Origin: an uncultured Lachnospiraceae bacterium
Lineage (GTDB): Bacteria > Bacillota > Clostridia > Lachnospirales > Lachnospiraceae
Direction of reading: 5' to 3'
Length of the DNA: 6,778 nucleotides
NCBI GenBank assembly: GCA_910577735.1
Contig: CAJTOO010000071.1
Location: forward strand, 1 to 6,778
This document shows positions 1 through 6,445 of the stretch, piece by piece; the first letter of the stretch is position 1, and every line of letters begins with the position of its first letter. The position numbers were made by a program, and so were the translations under genes. The notes beneath the pieces are model-generated. The model was given only the letters and a program-made list of their open reading frames with translations. It made no database searches and was not told the origin of the DNA.

Positions 1-2
1 TT

Positions 3-968
3 TGGTATTTCCATGAGCCATTGCACGAAATGAAACATTGCGGATTCCTTTATGGTAAAAGTATGTTATATACGTTTCTGTTTTTTTGCTTTATTGAAAC
101 AGTGTGTTCTTTTCGGCTAAAGCAACGCTTAGACAAGCTGCAGATAAGGGAGCTGATGTATGAAAGAAACCGCAATCAAGGCGTAAAAAATATAGGAAAC
201 CATAAAAAATGGGGCATTATTTTCTTTTTGTGTTTTGTGTGCTTCATTGGCTGCGTTTGTGGCATTGTTTTTTTGCCGGAAGTTTATATTGTTTATCCCG
301 TATCTGTTGTAGCAATCCCTTTGCTAATATCTGTTTTCGCTTTTTACAAATGGGTGTTTGGCTATTTATATGCGTACAGGCGAATGAAATCCGTTAAGAT
401 ATATCAAAAAAACAGGCTATATATTACAGCAAATGTAACATCAAATTTTAAAACAGCTGCTATGGTTAATGCTGTTTTTTGCATATGCTTTTTATTCTCC
501 GGGGCTTCTTTTGTAACTGGAATATTGATATTGCAGCCGGAATTTCGGCTTTTTGATACGGCTATGCGCCAGTGGATGGGAACTTCACAAATAAGTATCT
601 GTATTGTTTTTCTGGTTATTTATTTTTCAATACTATCTTTGCAGCAGATTATAGAAATTAGGCAAAATTCAAAAAGCAATCAGATAATGCGCTGTATGGG
701 GAAAAGTGATAAGCAGATAGCAAGACTTGTGAATCAGCAGATAGCAATTAAATTGTCCTCTCCAATGATAATGGCTTTATTGATTATTTTATTCTGTATA
801 CCGTTACTAAACGGAAAAATGAACTTAATATTGCCGGCTTCTTTGAATAATATTCTGCTCAAATTAGCCGGTGGGTTTGGAGCGTGTATTGTGGTTTTTT
901 ATATTTTCTATTTTGGAATTATTTGTGTTATGAGCAAACGGTATATAAATGTCTCTGCCAGTAAGTAG
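3..968 (+). CDS. FtsX-like ABC transporter permease, C-terminal part (cut by left edge)
   Basis: The reading frame is open to the left edge (residues WYFHEP precede the first possible TTG start at 21), so this is the 3' end of a longer gene; there is no reason to start it inside the window. The visible ~321 residues hold about seven hydrophobic segments, with a soluble basic stretch between the first and second. Near the C-terminus the pattern SLQQIIEIRQNS...MRCMGKSDKQIARLVNQQ, followed by the last two membrane helices, is typical of the C-terminal FtsX domain of BceB/SalY-type permeases, which work with an ATPase to export or sense antimicrobial peptides. The ATPase and the N-terminal FtsX domain would lie outside the window. 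The gene is AT-rich (17 G/C in the 60 bases at 181-240) compared with the two-component genes downstream (32 of 60 at 1561-1620), suggesting a different origin. Peptide transport is inferred from family; the substrate is unknown. Confidence 0.85.
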   Translation, partial: WYFHEPLHEMKHCGFLYGKSMLYTFLFFCFIETVCSFRLKQRLDKLQIRELMYERNRNQGVKNIGNHKKWGIIFFLCFVCFIGCVCGIVFLPEVYIVYPVSVVAIPLLISVFAFYKWVFGYLYAYRRMKSVKIYQKNRLYITANVTSNFKTAAMVNAVFCICFLFSGASFVTGILILQPEFRLFDTAMRQWMGTSQISICIVFLVIYFSILSLQQIIEIRQNSKSNQIMRCMGKSDKQIARLVNQQIAIKLSSPMIMALLIILFCIPLLNGKMNLILPASLNNILLKLAGGFGACIVVFYIFYFGIICVMSKRYINVSASK

Positions 969-1060
969 TAAAAGGCCGATAGTACCAATATGCATTGCTG
1001 TGATAATCCTCCGGAGATTGTTTTGGTGGAACTTAATGCCAGATAATTTACAAAAGACAA

Positions 1061-1108
1061 ACCGCCGCACTATGGCCATCATTCGCCATGTGCGGCGGTC
1101 TGCTTTTT
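1061..1108 (+). terminator. Intrinsic terminator after the permease gene
   Basis: A perfect 10-bp inverted repeat, ACCGCCGCAC (1061-1070) and GTGCGGCGGT (1090-1099), is extended inward by ATGGC/GCCAT (1072-1076 with 1085-1089) after a single bulged T, leaving an 8-base loop. It is followed by CTGCTTTTT. This strong GC-rich stem with a T tract, about 90 bases past the permease stop, should end the upstream transcript and insulate the two-component operon. Confidence 0.8.
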
Positions 1109-1172
1109 CCGCAGGCAGGCCGGGCGGCCTGATAACGGAAATTGCTTGGAAAGCGGGGAGGTAAGAGGTAAT

Positions 1173-1229
1173 ATGCTTACACGGCGGTTTGCATTTCCAC
1201 CGTATCGGACGGATGGCGAAAAACTTTAG
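1173..1229 (+). CDS. Possible 18-residue basic peptide ORF (doubtful)
   Basis: ATG at 1173 opens a frame of 18 codons (MLTRRFAFPPYRTDGEKL) ending at TAG 1227. It is preceded by GGGGAGG (1155-1161) and AGAGG (1164-1168), the only strong ribosome-site-like sequence in this intergenic region. It does not look like an AgrD precursor and no AgrB-like processing gene is visible. It could be a leader peptide, a small protein or chance. Only conservation across relatives would make it credible. Confidence 0.2.
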   Translation: MLTRRFAFPPYRTDGEKL

Positions 1230-1272
1230 GGCTGATCGACCGATTTGGCCTTTCAAAAACAAAAAATCTGCG

Positions 1273-1303
1273 ATTCACGTAGCCAGATTAACCATTCACG
1301 AAG
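1273..1303 (+). promoter_or_regulatory. Putative LytTR-regulator operator: 21-bp-spaced direct repeat
   Basis: ATTCACGTAG (1273-1282) and ATTCACGAAG (1294-1303) match at nine of ten positions and start exactly 21 bases apart, two turns of the helix. Pairs of ~9-10-base direct repeats with this spacing are the known binding sites of dimeric LytTR response regulators (AgrA, ComE, VirR, BlpR types), and the second copy with its flank (ACCATTCACG) resembles streptococcal BlpR-type repeats as I recall them. The site lies about 50 bases upstream of a gene coding for just such a regulator, so autoregulation is the obvious inference. The -10 is uncertain; TAGAAA (1311-1316) and TTATTT (1323-1328) are weak candidates. 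Confidence 0.6.
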
Positions 1304-1355
1304 TAGGCGTTAGAAATCGCCCTTATTTTTCCGATAAGTTAGTTGAGGACTGGAG

Positions 1356-2087
1356 GTGGCAGAAACGATAAAAATTGCGGTGTGTGATGATGAAAAAAAC
1401 ATAAGGTCTTACCTCGTTTCGCTCATCAAAAAACAGGGCGGGGAGTGCGGCATCACGGAATATGCCTCTGCCGATGCGTACCTCTCGGACGGTAAGGAGC
1501 ATGACATTATTTTTCTGGACATAGAGATGGGCGGCTCCGGCGCAGGTCTGGACGGCATGGGGCTGGCAAGGCATATCCGGGGCATGGAGGCACAGAAACA
1601 GCCCATCATCATTTTTGTGACAGGGTATGAAAAATATGTGTATGACGCATTTGACGTAGGGGCGTTCCAGTATCTGGTAAAGCCCGTGGACGAACAGAAA
1701 TTCGCAGAGGTGTTCGGACGGGCGGCGGGGCAGATTTTATCCGAGGCGGAGCAGCGGAAGAAAAAACTTGTGATCCAGTATGGCGGCGAGGGAAAGGCGA
1801 TACCGCTGAATGACATTTATTACATGGAAAGCCGGAACCACAATATCATCCTGTACCTGAAAGACGGGAATATCGAATACTATGCGAAGATCGGGGATTT
1901 GGAGGAGGAGCTGGCGGGGCAGTTCTACCGCATCCACCGGGGATACCTTATCAACCTTTTCCATGTGGAGGGTTACGATAAGGCGGAGGTAAGGATGGCG
2001 AACGGGGATAAGCTGCTTCTTTCAAGGTATAAATATGACGGCTTTGTGCAGGCATACATGGATTACATTTCGGAGGAAAGCCTATGA
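1356..2087 (+). CDS. LytTR-family response regulator (AgrA/ComE/VirR type)
   Basis: A 243-residue cytoplasmic transcription regulator of normal family length. Residues ~5-125 form the receiver domain: acidic pair D11-D12 in AVCDDE, phosphoacceptor D55 in IIFLDIEM, conserved T89 (FVTGYE) and K109 (LVKPVD). Residues ~135-240 form the LytTR DNA-binding domain, with the hallmarks IYYMESRNHN and YRIHRGYLIN. The GTG start at 1356 is chosen because an in-frame TGA at 1344-1346 closes the frame upstream and GAGG at 1345-1348 gives a seven-base spacing; the GGAGG at 1352-1356 would be too close, and starting within ACG/ATA/ATT codons seems less likely. The receiver loop after D55 is longer than usual (GGSGAGLDG where PxxDG is typical). 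The stop overlaps the sensor-kinase start, so the pair is a translationally coupled operon. The targets probably include the 21-bp repeat just upstream. Confidence 0.95.
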   Translation: MAETIKIAVCDDEKNIRSYLVSLIKKQGGECGITEYASADAYLSDGKEHDIIFLDIEMGGSGAGLDGMGLARHIRGMEAQKQPIIIFVTGYEKYVYDAFDVGAFQYLVKPVDEQKFAEVFGRAAGQILSEAEQRKKKLVIQYGGEGKAIPLNDIYYMESRNHNIILYLKDGNIEYYAKIGDLEEELAGQFYRIHRGYLINLFHVEGYDKAEVRMANGDKLLLSRYKYDGFVQAYMDYISEESL

Positions 2088-3493
2088 GCCAGCCAGCGTT
2101 TGAAATAGTGAATAGCATCTTGGATATATGGAAGATTGCCATACAAGCAATTATGTTCCTTGTTTTGTGGGCGGCGGCTTTCAGGGAGAAAAAATCAAAA
2201 AGGGATGGCATTGCGGCAGTACTGTTTATCCTTGCCAATATAGGGATAGGGTTCCTTCCGTGTGCCGCTTGGGTGCGGTATGGCGTTTCAGCTTTTGTAA
2301 TAATGGGTTATGCCGGGATATGTTATAAAAAGCAGATTGGAAAAGCAGTATTTGTGATGCTTGCTTTTTATAACCTCCATTGTCTGAGTTTTCTGATTGC
2401 AAACAGCATTTACATGAAGATAACGGGTGTGATGATGAAAAGCCTTGATGCAATGCAGGAAAGCTATATGCAACAGGTATACCAATGTTTGTCGGTCGGT
2501 ATGGCGGTTTCCGCTCTCTTTTATATGGTACTGTATGTGGCAATGGCGGTTATTTTTCACAGCCTCATTAAAGGGGAAGCCGTAATGGCCTGGCAGGACA
2601 TCATCCTGCTTTCCATTCTAAATTTTGTTGGGAGCATGATTGCAAACGTGGTCAACGGCCTGCTTATTGTAAGAATAAATACAGATGCTTTTGTGCTGTT
2701 TGATGAAAAGCCAGACCTGCTTTGGAAGATTCCCATGATAGCGGTTCTCATATTTGCGGGAGAGGCCGCCCTGATCTATTTCTGGCAGAGATACCGCATC
2801 CTGCTTGCCGAGAGGCAGAAACATTTCGTGGAGGAACAGCAAGTGAAGGCTATGAGGGAGCGTCTGGAGGAAGCAGAGAATTTTTATGGCAGCATCCGCA
2901 AGGTAAGGCATGAGATGAAAAACCACATGGCGAACATTAAAGGGCTGACAGAAGCAGGGGAGTATGGAGAGATAGAGGAATACGTCCGCAGGATGGATGA
3001 GACCATGCAGGAACTGGAATATAAGTATGTGACGGGGAATGCAGTGACGGATGTCATCATCAATGACAAATGCCGCAGGGCGGAAAAGGCGGGAATCCGG
3101 TTTGGTGCAGATTTCCGGTATAGCGGGGAAATTCCCGTGTTTGATATGGGGATCATATTGAACAACCTTTTGGATAATGCCATAGAAGCCTGCGAAAAAC
3201 TGGAAACAGGTAAAGGATTTATACGCCTTTCGTTAAAGCGGAAAAAGCAGTTTTTGATACTGTATGTAGAAAATAGCTTTGACGGCGCTGTCCCTGTAAG
3301 CAAAGGCAGTCCGCTCCCGCCTACAACGAAACAGAGTATCCTGCCGGGAATCATTACGGAGCATGGGATAGGGCTTGAAAATGTGCGGGATATTGCAGAG
3401 AGGTATTTTGGCGCTGTAAACATAAAAGTGAAAGGGGATGTGTTCCATGTAACGGTAATGCTTCAGCAGGGGGAGGTGGGAGAAGGTAAGTAA
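2084..3493 (+). CDS. GHKL sensor histidine kinase (AgrC-like), partner of the LytTR regulator
   Basis: A 469-residue membrane kinase. The first ~235 residues are hydrophobic, with six or seven membrane helices (about 16-33, 42-60, 66-81, 88-107, 137-161, 172-196, 216-234), as in peptide-sensing AgrC/ComD kinases. A charged, probably coiled linker (~240-270) leads to the phosphoacceptor H276 in VRHEMKNH, then an ATPase domain of the HATPase_c_5/GHKL type: N-box NNLLDNAIEA (360-369) and G-box EHGIGLENV (426-434). It should autophosphorylate H276 and pass phosphate to D55 of the regulator encoded just upstream. ATG 2084 overlaps the regulator stop (ATGA) and has GGAGG at 2072-2076, seven bases away. 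No AgrB/AgrD signal genes are visible, so the ligand is unknown; the upstream peptide-type permease may be relevant but is separated by a terminator. Confidence 0.93.
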   Translation: MSQPAFEIVNSILDIWKIAIQAIMFLVLWAAAFREKKSKRDGIAAVLFILANIGIGFLPCAAWVRYGVSAFVIMGYAGICYKKQIGKAVFVMLAFYNLHCLSFLIANSIYMKITGVMMKSLDAMQESYMQQVYQCLSVGMAVSALFYMVLYVAMAVIFHSLIKGEAVMAWQDIILLSILNFVGSMIANVVNGLLIVRINTDAFVLFDEKPDLLWKIPMIAVLIFAGEAALIYFWQRYRILLAERQKHFVEEQQVKAMRERLEEAENFYGSIRKVRHEMKNHMANIKGLTEAGEYGEIEEYVRRMDETMQELEYKYVTGNAVTDVIINDKCRRAEKAGIRFGADFRYSGEIPVFDMGIILNNLLDNAIEACEKLETGKGFIRLSLKRKKQFLILYVENSFDGAVPVSKGSPLPPTTKQSILPGIITEHGIGLENVRDIAERYFGAVNIKVKGDVFHVTVMLQQGEVGEGK

Positions 3494-3545
3494 ATGACCT
3501 TGCACTAAATGAAACTCAAAAACAGATTAAAACGGAGGATTAAAA

Positions 3546-4220
3546 ATGGCTATCGGTGGAATAGGACAAAATTATTATCAGAACAATGTGGAAACAAAGA
3601 GAAATACGAAAAATGTGAACGGTACGGAAAAATTCGCACTGGAAAAAACAGGCAGTACACAGGAACTATCGGAAGCGGAAGAAATGGAGCTGTTTAAGAA
3701 AGAGTTTTATCAGGAGTTGTCTCAGATTACTACGCACGCAACAGTAAGTAATGCGGCAGTTAATGTGACTGAGGCTGCTTTTAAGAGAATGAAAGACGAT
3801 CCTGAATATAAGCAGCAGGTTTTAAGTTGGATTAAGCATGACTTAGGAGCTTCATATGGTTCAAGGAATGCGTCTGTAATGTTGACAGTTGGTGAAACGC
3901 TAGAACAATGTAGGGGTGATGCTTGGCCGGTTTCCGCAGATTCTGAATTTGGTATTCGCTCACAAGATAGTTTTTATAAAAGCAGTAGTGAAAGAAAAGA
4001 GAGACAGAAAGAATTATTGGAGGAATATTTACAAAAGCGTCAAGCGGCAAAACAAATTCAGCAGGAACTTTTGGATGAAAAGATTGCAAAGGCGGAGCAG
4101 GAGAGAAGCAGGCTGGCAAAGGCATGGGCTGGTGACAGGCAGATGGCGGCGGCTTCCAACGCTTATGAATCAAATGTCATGACGGAGACAGCGGCAGGCG
4201 GAGATACGCTGCTTGGGTAA
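3546..4220 (+). CDS. Uncharacterised protein with MAIGGIG N-terminus and coiled-coil C-terminus
   Basis: A 224-residue soluble protein with no membrane helix or classical signal peptide. The start is supported by GGAGG at 3534-3538, seven bases before ATG. It opens with MAIGGIGQNYYQNN, related to the N-termini of two later genes in the array. The middle (~75-110) has VTEAAFKRMKDDPEYKQQVL, a 'helix with xxDPE' pattern that resembles SLLSKAASNPKTAEWLEN in the protein at 4726; residues ~148-195 are highly charged and probably a coiled coil. From memory both resemble the Firmicutes DUF6033-type proteins of unknown function, but this is not verified. It starts 52 bases after the kinase stop with no clear terminator between, so it may be read from the two-component promoter. 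Unlike the other array genes it has no two-hairpin element in front. Function unknown. Confidence 0.85.
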   Translation: MAIGGIGQNYYQNNVETKRNTKNVNGTEKFALEKTGSTQELSEAEEMELFKKEFYQELSQITTHATVSNAAVNVTEAAFKRMKDDPEYKQQVLSWIKHDLGASYGSRNASVMLTVGETLEQCRGDAWPVSADSEFGIRSQDSFYKSSSERKERQKELLEEYLQKRQAAKQIQQELLDEKIAKAEQERSRLAKAWAGDRQMAAASNAYESNVMTETAAGGDTLLG

Positions 4221-4230
4221 TGAAGGGCAT

Positions 4231-4286
4231 CATGCCCGGACTTACCGCAAGGGGGCATGGGCGGCTCCGAATGACAGAGGGGCCGC
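4231..4286 (+). promoter_or_regulatory. Two-hairpin repeated RNA element, copy 1
   Basis: Hairpin 1: CATGCCC (4231-4237) with GGGCATG (4253-4259), perfect; its loop GGACTTACCGCAAGG can form an inner CTT/AAG pair. After a short linker comes hairpin 2: GCGGCTCC (4261-4268) with GGGGCCGC (4279-4286), eight pairs with one G-U, loop GAATGACAGA. It begins 11 bases after the stop of the preceding gene and ends 91 bases before the lipoprotein start, much farther than in the other copies. No T tract follows directly (the run at 4308-4313 is 21 bases away), so it is not an ordinary terminator. Copy 1 also has a second GGGCAT at 4225-4230, an alternative partner for ATGCCC. Confidence 0.65.
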
Positions 4287-4377
4287 AGCAGATAAGAGAA
4301 ATGAAACTTTTTTGAGGGCCGGTTCGTATTATCAGCAGATGGCAGGTTTCCTCAATTTATGACGGAGGGCTTGAAAA

Positions 4378-4632
4378 ATGCGTGTCAGCAGAATAACGGC
4401 ATTACTTATTACGGCAATGATGATTCCCGCAATCAGCGGATGCACCACACAGGGAACCCCCGCCCCGGATGCCGTGCATCAGATTGAGGATGACGGTCCG
4501 GCGGTCTATGATGATGACCCGATAGCGGTGGAGCCGCAGCTTGACGAAGATGGACTGGACGGGGATTCGGATGAATCCAACGTGCAGGGGGAGATCATTT
4601 CGGCGGAACCGCATAAAGGGAGTGCGGATTAA
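4378..4632 (+). CDS. Small, very acidic lipoprotein
   Basis: An 84-residue protein with a basic N-terminus (MRVSR), a hydrophobic core (ITALLITAMMIPA) and a lipobox AISGC ending in C22, the pattern cleaved by signal peptidase II after lipidation, so it should be anchored on the outer face of the membrane. The mature part of 62 residues after C22 has 18 Asp/Glu and one Lys, with no recognisable domain and probably disordered. GGAGGG at 4364-4369 is eight bases before ATG. The gene is GC-rich (39 of 60 bases at 4441-4500), unlike its neighbours. It lacks the NGIG N-terminus of other array members. It may bind cations or a basic partner, but that is only a guess from charge. Similarity searches on so short and low-complexity a protein will be weak. 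Confidence 0.75.
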   Translation: MRVSRITALLITAMMIPAISGCTTQGTPAPDAVHQIEDDGPAVYDDDPIAVEPQLDEDGLDGDSDESNVQGEIISAEPHKGSAD

Positions 4633-4640
4633 AAAAAGCA

Positions 4641-4690
4641 ATGCCCGGTGAATAAACATTATGGGTATGGTGGCTATGATTGACAGGGGG
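4641..4690 (+). promoter_or_regulatory. Two-hairpin repeated RNA element, copy 2 (degenerate)
   Basis: Hairpin 1 is kept: ATGCCC (4641-4646) with GGGTAT (4663-4668), the C to T change relative to copy 1 giving a G-U pair. Its loop begins GG as in the others but lacks CTT...AAG. The second-hairpin loop signature GATTGACAG (4678-4686) sits at the expected distance, followed by a G run, but its stem arms no longer pair well. It starts eight bases after the lipoprotein stop and lies about 35 bases before the next ATG, close to copies 3 and 4 in placement. Confidence 0.5.
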
Positions 4691-4725
4691 AGGAGCAGGT
4701 AAGGCTTTTTAAGGAGGACGATATT

Positions 4726-5388
4726 ATGGCAATGGAAATCACAAACAATTATAGCAATGTGGAACAGGCTAATGCAGAAAAAGAAATGCAGGCAAAGGCA
4801 TCAAGAAAGGAAACGGAGAAGAAAAGCACATATGGGAGCAGGAGGGAATATTCAGAATATCTGAATAATAAGTATGCCTGCCTGACACCGACAAAGGACA
4901 GTTCCGTGTCAATCAATTCCAGCCTGCTTTCAAAGGCGGCATCCAATCCCAAAACGGCTGAATGGCTGGAAAATACACTTTCCCAAATGCCGGACTGTAT
5001 CAATAAGATATGTGAAAATTCTGCTAAAAATGGGGCGAGGCTGGTCAGTCTGGAAATCAGCATAGACAGCGAGGACTGTATTACGACAAAGTGCGTAGGT
5101 GTTTTTGAGGCTGACCCCGGCACAGAGGAATCCAAGAAAATGGTTGAGGAGGCGAGGGCTAGAAACAAAGAGCGTAAAGAGGAATGGGAAAAGCTGCTTG
5201 AAAAGAATAAGGAAAAGAAGGCCGAGCAGGAAAAGCTGGGAGAAAAGAAAGACGGCAGGCAGTATGATATTACTGTAATGGGAACAGATATGGGAAAAGT
5301 TACAGAGAATTTGATAAGTAAAATCGGTATGGGTAACAGTGCCATGTCTACAGCACCGACAGTAACAGGTTTCGATTTAAAGGCGTAA
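4726..5388 (+). CDS. Uncharacterised coiled-coil protein, possibly DUF6033-like
   Basis: A 220-residue, charged, soluble protein without signal peptide or membrane helix. ATG 4726 has AAGGAGG (4711-4717) eight bases upstream; ATG 4732 is a less well placed alternative. Regions: a Lys/Glu-rich start (~15-42); a YSEYLNNKYACL segment (42-53); a middle domain (~55-130) with VSINSSLLSKAASNPKTAEW and a strand-rich ARLVSLEISIDSEDCITTKCVGVF; a Lys/Glu/Arg coiled coil (~136-176); and a short C-terminal segment DITVMGTDMGKVTENLISKI. This order (YLxxKY, SxxLLxxAxxNP, charged coiled coil, short tail) fits my memory of the DUF6033-type family common in Lachnospiraceae, and the middle resembles the protein at 3546. 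The N-terminus lacks GIG but has NNYSN, comparable to QNYYQN and SNY in its neighbours. Function unknown. Confidence 0.85.
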   Translation: MAMEITNNYSNVEQANAEKEMQAKASRKETEKKSTYGSRREYSEYLNNKYACLTPTKDSSVSINSSLLSKAASNPKTAEWLENTLSQMPDCINKICENSAKNGARLVSLEISIDSEDCITTKCVGVFEADPGTEESKKMVEEARARNKERKEEWEKLLEKNKEKKAEQEKLGEKKDGRQYDITVMGTDMGKVTENLISKIGMGNSAMSTAPTVTGFDLKA

Positions 5389-5405
5389 ATATCATTTTTT
5401 CCGGC

Positions 5406-5430
5406 AGGGGCGCAAAAACCACGCGCCTTT
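5406..5430 (+). terminator. Weak hairpin, possible terminator
   Basis: AGGGGCGC (5406-5413) can pair with GCGCCTTT (5423-5430) across a nine-base loop, eight pairs including two G-U. Only three T residues lie at its end and they are in the stem, so termination would be inefficient. It lies just before copy 3 of the two-hairpin element. Confidence 0.3.
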
Positions 5431-5441
5431 GTCGAGAGTAA

Positions 5442-5494
5442 CTGCTCGGACTTTATAAGGGAGCGGATGCGGCTCTGACCGACAGATGGGCCGC
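5442..5494 (+). promoter_or_regulatory. Two-hairpin repeated RNA element, copy 3
   Basis: Hairpin 1: CTGCTC (5442-5447) with GAGCGG (5461-5466), six pairs including one T-G; inner CTT/AAG around a three-base loop. Two-base linker AT. Hairpin 2: GCGGCTC (5469-5475) with GGGCCGC (5488-5494), seven pairs, loop T-GACCGACAGA-T. It ends 12 bases before the GGAGG (5507-5511) of the next gene, so folding could influence translation start. No T tract follows. Confidence 0.7.
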
Positions 5495-5521
5495 TGTATC
5501 AAAGATGGAGGATATTTAAAA

Positions 5522-6289
5522 ATGAGTGTGAATGGAATTGGAAGTAATTATTGTCATATGGGGGCTGTTGCAAATCATGTGCAGGAAAAGGTATCTGAAA
5601 CAAATGCAGGCAGAAAAGTGACGCAGCAGCCAGTTAATCTCTCCATTTCTGATGAGGGACGAAATATGCTGCGGGAAATGGTAAATAAATTTGAGCCTGA
5701 TTCGGATTATGTCAATGCAAGGGAGATGACAATACAAAATACAAATGAGGTAGCATGGGAACATTATACGGCAATGAGGGGAATCAGCAGCCAGACATTA
5801 AAAGACGGAAACTATAATGTGGAAGATGTAATGAAATCAATCATGGATACATATGAGTCCCGGTATCATGAAATCGTGAAAGAACATGAAAATGGAGAAC
5901 GTGAAGTTTCTTATGAACTTACGGGGAAGAGGTCTCTTACGCTTGAAGAAGATTTGGCGGGACTGGATGAGGCTTTTAAGATGCGTCTGGCAAATCTGGA
6001 AGGATATATTACCTGTCAACAGACAAACAAAGCCTTTGAAAATCCGGACAGTTCATGGTTTTTCAATAGAAGCGATCCCCAAAATGAAGGAAAAATACAA
6101 GACAGGATTCAGCTTTTCGACACAGAATATCGGGATTCGGCAGTATCAATAATGGAGCAGACAAGAGAAAAGTTTTTGGCGGCATTCAAGAGTTTTGGTT
6201 ACAAAAAAGGAACAGCGATAGGCATATTTGCGGATATACTGAATGAGCATACAAGTTTTGTGGCGAATACGCAAAAACTTTTCAAGTAG
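5522..6289 (+). CDS. Uncharacterised 255-residue helical protein with MSVNGIG N-terminus
   Basis: ATG 5522 is chosen over an in-frame ATG at 5486: 5522 has GGAGG at 5507-5511 and begins MSVNGIGSNY, matching the start of the gene at 6526, whereas 5486 has no ribosome site and falls in the right arm of the RNA hairpin. The protein has no signal peptide or membrane helix. After a variable region (~11-35) comes NLSISDEGRNMLREMVNKF (~43-61), then a mainly helical, charged body with a LTLEEDLAGLDEAFKMRL segment and a C-terminal helix pair (DSAVSIMEQTREKFLAAF..., GTAIGIFADILNEH). I recall similar 'ISxEGxxxLR' proteins in Lachnospiraceae annotated only as hypothetical; I assign no function. It is AT-rich (22 G/C of 60 at 5821-5880), unlike the genes at 4378 and 6526. 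It is unrelated by eye to the coiled-coil proteins upstream except at the N-terminus. Confidence 0.85.
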   Translation: MSVNGIGSNYCHMGAVANHVQEKVSETNAGRKVTQQPVNLSISDEGRNMLREMVNKFEPDSDYVNAREMTIQNTNEVAWEHYTAMRGISSQTLKDGNYNVEDVMKSIMDTYESRYHEIVKEHENGEREVSYELTGKRSLTLEEDLAGLDEAFKMRLANLEGYITCQQTNKAFENPDSSWFFNRSDPQNEGKIQDRIQLFDTEYRDSAVSIMEQTREKFLAAFKSFGYKKGTAIGIFADILNEHTSFVANTQKLFK

Positions 6290-6445
6290 ATTGAGGTGGA
6301 GATAATTCTAAGGTTCCATATTTTTATAAGAAGCAAGGGTAGGTTTTTTGGCAGATTGGGAAACCGGGGAGCAAGGAGAGGAGATGAAGGTCAGTATGGA
6401 ATTTGACCGGGGAACATAGGCAAAATGTAATTATGAGGTAATGAA

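Larger units (their letters stand above)
969..1355. other. Intergenic region between permease and two-component operon
   Basis: This 387-base stretch has no convincing full-length gene. It holds an intrinsic terminator at 1061-1108, a possible 18-codon ORF with a good ribosome site at 1173-1229, a weak hairpin (ACGGCGG near 1180 with CCACCGT near 1197, one mismatch), and a 21-bp-spaced direct repeat at 1273-1303 that is probably an operator for the LytTR regulator downstream. A possible weak promoter is TTGGAA at 1146-1151 with TAATAT at 1169-1174 (17-base spacer, four of six matches each). Base composition changes from AT-rich to balanced across the region, so it may be a junction between DNA of different origins. 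Confidence 0.6.

Noticed and set aside
864..1262. 132-codon minus-strand frame across the permease end and intergenic region
   Set aside because: It runs through the terminator stem and the permease 3' end, with an Arg/Pro-rich product resembling no protein family I know.
2884..3423. 179-codon open frame on the minus strand
   Set aside because: It is antisense to the kinase ATPase domain, whose motifs are clear on the plus strand.
4231..4313. RNA element copy 1 as an intrinsic terminator
   Set aside because: The T run begins over 20 bases after the stem, and copies 3 and 4 have no T run and sit directly before ribosome sites.
4749..5345. 198-codon open frame on the minus strand
   Set aside because: It lies wholly inside the plus-strand coiled-coil gene; its Ser/Phe/Leu-rich product is the antisense of Lys/Glu codons and it has no independent support.
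5486..5521. Upstream ATG for the 5522 gene, adding 12 residues
   Set aside because: It has no ribosome site, sits in the right arm of hairpin 2 of the RNA element, and would bury the conserved MSVNGIG start.
5875..5905. Two CGTGAA sequences, possible minus-strand LytTR repeat
   Set aside because: They are 25 bases apart rather than 21, lie inside a coding region and match only over six bases.
6384..6419. Eleven-codon ORF after GGAGAGGAG
   Set aside because: It is too short and featureless to support as a gene.
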